DNA from: Liolophura sinensis | Taxonomy: Eukaryota; Mollusca; Polyplacophora; Chitonida; Chitonidae | Reading direction: 5' to 3' | NCBI RefSeq assembly: GCF_032854445.1 | Contig: NC_088303.1 | Location: 16,437,501-16,501,500 of the forward strand | DNA length: 64,000 nt | Shown here: in pieces, positions 59,497 through 64,000 of the stretch | Layout: each line of letters starts with the position of its first letter | Position numbering within the stretch: position 1 is the stretch's first letter | Translations under genes and position numbers: made by a program | Notes under the pieces: generated by a model | What the model saw: the letters and a program-made list of their open reading frames with translations, nothing else | Database searches by the model: none | Told to the model about the DNA's origin: nothing

Positions 59497-62400
59497 CAAG
59501 TAGCTATACATGTATTAAAACATAATTATTTTTAATAAATATTACATATTCACATTGTTGGAATGGAAAACATTCAGTGTTTGAATGGTAAGGCAGTCTG
59601 ACTGTTGTGCATTTGACATTATATCCATTTATATTTATGAACATGCAGATTTTAATAGCAGTCAGGTGATTCAGAATAAAATGGTGAAACACATCCATTG
59701 TTCCAAATACACAAGTAAACATTTTATTGTCCTGTCTGTTTCAGCATTATATGACCGCTAGAGTCTGCACTTGGTTAGCCAGCTGTTACAGGTTTATTGT
59801 AGTTTTGTACAAGTTTGGCAATTTTCCAGCCAGGATGGTTTTCAAATGCAATTTACAATGTGCAGAATATTAGCTTTAAACGGTAAAGAACAATAAAGGA
59901 ATTGTTTTAACTACTATTACATCTGTTTTATATTGTCAAGCAAAGTGCTAGTTTTCATGTCACATGTGACTTGATTTGTATCACAGCTAGCGTACATGCA
60001 TATGTCTATTTGGACAATTATTCTACACGAAGATACATGCATGTATGTGAACATATAGAATAAACATCAGTATTCTGTGTGGAAATATGTGAAATGAATT
60101 GGTAATCATTTATCAAAATCACTCTACACACATATCTCTGATATAACAGAAAGCCAGAGCATATGCCAGGTAGGCCTACGCTGAAATATTGCTTTTAAGC
60201 AATGATTATCAGCAACTTTCTTGAAATTAAAGAAAAAGTATGCACAGTTTGGTATATGTCATATGTTATTTTGTATAACTGAAGTATATTATATCTGTAA
60301 TGAATGGCTACACTGGCTTCCAGCTGTTGCTTAAATGAAGAGGTCTTGAGTAGAGCGTAAAGCACTAGTCAAACAAACAAATTACTGGATTAAGCATGTA
60401 GTATATGCTTTTGGTAAATTTAGATGCACTTTGCTGCCTTTTAATAATTAGCTGTAGCATGTGAGGGGTAAAATATTTGGATAACCATTACTTGGTATGA
60501 AAATGTGCAGTATTTTGTTTGTATTTTTTTGCCTACTGTCATTATCATGACCACCATAATTTGTATGTTAATGGAAAATATTTTTGAGCTCAGCATTAAA
60601 TGTATTTTATGTAAGTAGTGTATTTATTTAATTAATTGGGACATGTCAATTTATAATGCTGCATTAAATAAAATTTCACTTATGTGACATTGGCCAGGTT
60701 TATGGGAGGGTATAAGAGTGCCTGGGGTGAACAACTGACCTTTGCTAAGTGCCTGACAAAGCTTTTGACCAAAACTGTAAAAGCTGGATTTGAACACACA
60801 TCCCCATTGGTCTGAGTGGCCTGATATTTGCGAGGTCCCAGCTATTCAAAGTTTCATCTTCATAAAGCAGAATTCATGAAAAAAGTGTCCCTAGATACGG
60901 CGCATGCCAGAGTAAACAGTAGTGCTCTGTGTGTGGTGCAAGAAGTATTGACGCATTGAAATATGGTGTCAGGTGAAGCCTGCCTGTAGGGTGACTGTAG
61001 TGTGTGTCGTTGTGGGTGTGTGCTAGCCAGCCCGAGATATTCACTTAATTCTTACGCTGTGTACATAATAACAACGCAGCTATTGATCACAGGAATCAGT
61101 GAGCTCCATCTATCAGTGCAATTAGGTCTTCAACAGTAAATCACACATGGCTGGCAGGAAGACAATCAGACCGCCTTCAGCTTCATGAGGCTGTAATATT
61201 CACACTGAGCTACATCCATGTATATAGCTAGGCGAGCTGCAATAGTTGTCAATATATTGGGGTGCTGCAGCCTTTCTGTATGGCTGTGGTCGTGGCTGGG
61301 GTATTGGAGTTTTCTGCCGTACTCAAGAATATCTATTTGCCGTAAGTCACTTGCATGCATGCATGTTTCTGTACATGTAGGTCTGGATTCTATACCAGGG
61401 ACGTTTAGTAAAGTCTGATGATCATCACTGCATATTGCTTTATCCAATACTACTAATCTCTAAGATATGCATGGGTGCTAGGGGCCATGTGTTTCGCTAC
61501 TACTTAAGCATTTACATGAACAGTTAGAATATAGCCCTAGAGGGCATGTATTTTGCTACTATTTAAGCATTTACATGAACAGTTAGAAAAAAGCCCTGAC
61601 GTAAATTGACTAGGCCATCGCGGGTAAAGTGTGACCATTTCCTGTGTAGCACGTTTGGTCGCTGCTCTGGTTTTACTCTCTCTCTATGCTGTATGTCTTT
61701 CATATAATGTACATGATTGTAATATGTTATGTATATAAACAAGTAACATGTTATGTCTGTTGTCTTTCAGACTATGGAAGTATGCGTGTGTTTGTGGTTT
61801 TGTCAGGATATATTTAAGGGTCCAGGATGCAGGAGTAATGTAACTTACAAAGCGGTAGGCCGATACTGTATATAGCTACTCCAGGCATGATGATGCAAAA
61901 AACACCGCTAAAACTGTGGTGGTGATTTGAAGGTGACGAATGATTCACTCTTATGTCTAGGTTTGAAGACTTAATTCACAAGATACTCCGTTATTATTAG
62001 ACTCTTTTTACCTTTGAATACTGTAGATCTATTTCTATATACTGTTCACACAGCGCCGTATACTCTCCAGTAAAGTGGTAGTTTCTGGAAGACCGTTTAT
62101 CTGAGCTTTAGTGAAGGTGAGTCATTGTGGTTATTTAGCATATGGTAGTGTTTGCAGTAAAGGCAGTCTTGTGGCCTGTAATATCTTTGCAGGTTACTTT
62201 ATATGCCAACCTTTATCAGCATATTAAGATTGTTTGATAGATTTACAATGTGCTAGACCTAGTTTTGCTGCTTGTCAACCGCCCATTAAAACATCCAGCG
62301 TTACCTGAGTGAGGCAGGTATCATTGGCTTGTACAGGTAGGGTGAGCTGACCTGTTCGTACACAGGTACACCGTGGTACATCGGCCATGTGCGCCAATCA

Positions 62401-64000
62401 GCCACCTGTATACCTTTGTTACATCTTATAGATGAGTATTGATTATCTAGTCTGGCTCAGGTATCAGGATATAGAGCTACACAGAGAGTTGTTAACACAG
62501 GAGATTTTGTGCAGGGCCACTGCTTCCTCAAAAACAAGCGCAGTTAGGCCTAAGTTCAGGTAGGAGATCATGAGAGATGTCATGCATGTTATTGTTGTAG
62601 CTTAAAGGCGCAGTGCATCGACCAGTTGGTGTAAACTCAGCTTTTACAGGTAACACGTAATATTAACAGGTAACTTATACATGCGCTCAGGTATAAAGTA
62701 TTGAGCAGGGTGTTGAAGAGATTTAGCTCTGTTTGTGTTGGCCCATTTTCAGTTAACCTGTAACACTGGAATATTCCATTATTATAATTACCGGTATATA
62801 TACCGTACTTTCTATTTTAAACATAACAGGATATTACGTGTACCTGGATTCATGAAGTGGAAGCTGCTTAATTGGGCACTCCTATTGACTAGCAGGTAAT
62901 GCTAGGAAGGCATATATATCATTAATTGGGAGTTTAATACAGGTAAATAATAGTGAAAGCTAATGGTGTGACCGGGTCAGCTTGTGCATGTGCAGTGGAT
63001 GGTATTATTAACCCAGTATTACAAGAAACTAACCATATTACAAATGACAAGACACAACTACATGTACGTATGTACTAACACAGTCTTTTATATATAAACC
63101 GTGTAGCATTGTCAGTTCAACTAGGTCATTTAAATCTAAGTATAGGAGTTATCCTGTACATCAGACGTTTCAGTCTAGAGATGTTGTGCACAAAAGCATG
63201 AAGGTAAACCTTGATTGTGGTGGCCTTTCTACCTGGTTTTAGTATTACCGTACAGCTGTAAATGAGGTGGAAGTTCAAAGTCCATGTACATAAGGTCGCT
63301 GTTACATGAGACTGTGTGGATTCAGAGTGCATGCTTATACTGCGTCATTTATAAAGTTAAAACAAGATTGTTTTGTTTATGAATATTAATTGCATCAAAT
63401 GGAAACACCACCTGCAAAGCAACCTTTTTTGGACTAATTTTTTATCCAGTAGATGCATGCCTTGCTCTAGCTTCTAATTACTCTCCCATGCAATCATCCC
63501 ACCCATGTCCCCAAGCAGCCAAGGGTGCATGTAAATCTTGGGCCAGCTGGTAAACAACCATGTGGACTAGCCCCCCTCTATCAGTGTACTGATGAGCATT
63601 TCTGTTATTTGATCCAGTCATTCAGCTCTTATCTTGAAGGTAATCAGTGGATTTTGCTGATTGTGGTGAAGCCATCATCAGCTGCTGGACCAGGGCTTTA
63701 TACACATGGATGAATGCACATGTATACAGTTAATTATAAACTTAAGTTGGAGATAATGGCAAAGTCAACCTGTACCCTTTTTTTTTGTGGATTTCTCCAC
63801 AAAGCAGTGTATTTAGGATTTCTCTCCGTCAGTATTTATAGAAGAAGTTGATGTATGTTGTCCTCACATCTCAAGGGTTTTCAAACAGACAAAAGATTTG
63901 ATGAACTCTCTCAGGTACATGTGACTGTTGCTGTTGTCATGTCACGAGACTGTAATATTAAAGAGTGGTGCATGTATTACAAAAAATTGTTATGAAGTAT
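59497..64000. other. Right-edge region without a supportable gene
   Basis: There are SINE scraps at 60335-60380 ('cttgagtagagcgtaaagcactagtcaaacaaa') and 61316-61335 ('ccgtactcaagaatat'). A possible 66-base exon at 62056-62117 is bounded by 'ttcacacag' and 'GAAG|GTGAGT', but it is not open in a way that suggests coding. Numerous ACCTGT/ACAGGT words are present. This could be a long intron. Confidence 0.35.

Overview
The window is animal (eukaryotic) nuclear DNA, most likely from a mollusc. There are no prokaryotic-style gene runs. Recognisable coding sequence sits in short exons with GT/AG borders, and much of the rest is repeats. The main clue to the lineage is inference from repeat style: many copies of a tRNA-headed SINE ending in '...TATAAGTGAAATATTCTTGAG...ACACCAATCAAATAAATAAA', a second tRNA-headed SINE ending in '...GACGTTAAACACCAAGCACTCACTCACTCAC', and a third tail '...GGCGTTAAACCATAATCATTCATTC'. 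I know these types from mollusc genomes; the species cannot be named from sequence alone.

The only gene family that can be supported is on the minus strand between 5.1 and 22.2 kb. It is a three-copy array of a four-exon gene for a small secreted protein of about 139 residues, with a signal peptide followed by an NTF2-like (SnoaL/DUF4440-like) domain. Copy 1 (5117-8384) has a 13-nt shortening of the signal-peptide exon and an in-frame stop in exon 3. Copy 2 (14371-15766) has an open frame through all four exons but an AG-to-AA change at the exon 2 splice acceptor. Copy 3 (20851-22169) has lost its start ATG, has a nonsense codon in exon 2 and lacks exon 3. Copies 2 and 3 lie in two large tandem segmental duplicates (about 10.2-17.7 and 17.7-24.2 kb). 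These also share a 21-bp minisatellite that has about 6 monomers in one unit and about 51 in the other.

Layout: 0-5 kb is mostly unassigned, with one SINE and a weak exon candidate. 5-24 kb is the gene array and its duplications. 24.3-25.7 kb is a degenerate 39/45-bp minisatellite. 26.9-27.3 kb is a complete SINE with target-site duplication. 28-29.7 kb is a dead non-LTR retrotransposon. 30.3-35.4 kb holds a pair of near-identical 1.4-kb direct repeats around a reverse-transcriptase fragment, a MITE and a composite SINE. 35.6-39 kb holds SINE debris. 39.9-43.2 kb holds two near-identical 452-bp inverted-terminal-repeat elements in direct orientation. 44-53 kb is intron-like or intergenic DNA with scattered SINEs. 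53.3-54.1 kb is an 89-bp tandem repeat, and 54.2-56.8 kb is a 27-bp satellite with higher-order structure. 57-64 kb shows no supportable gene.

Most long open frames here are consequences of tandem repeats whose period is a multiple of three (21 and 27 bp), not genes. All alignments were made by eye; splice sites are predictions without transcript support.
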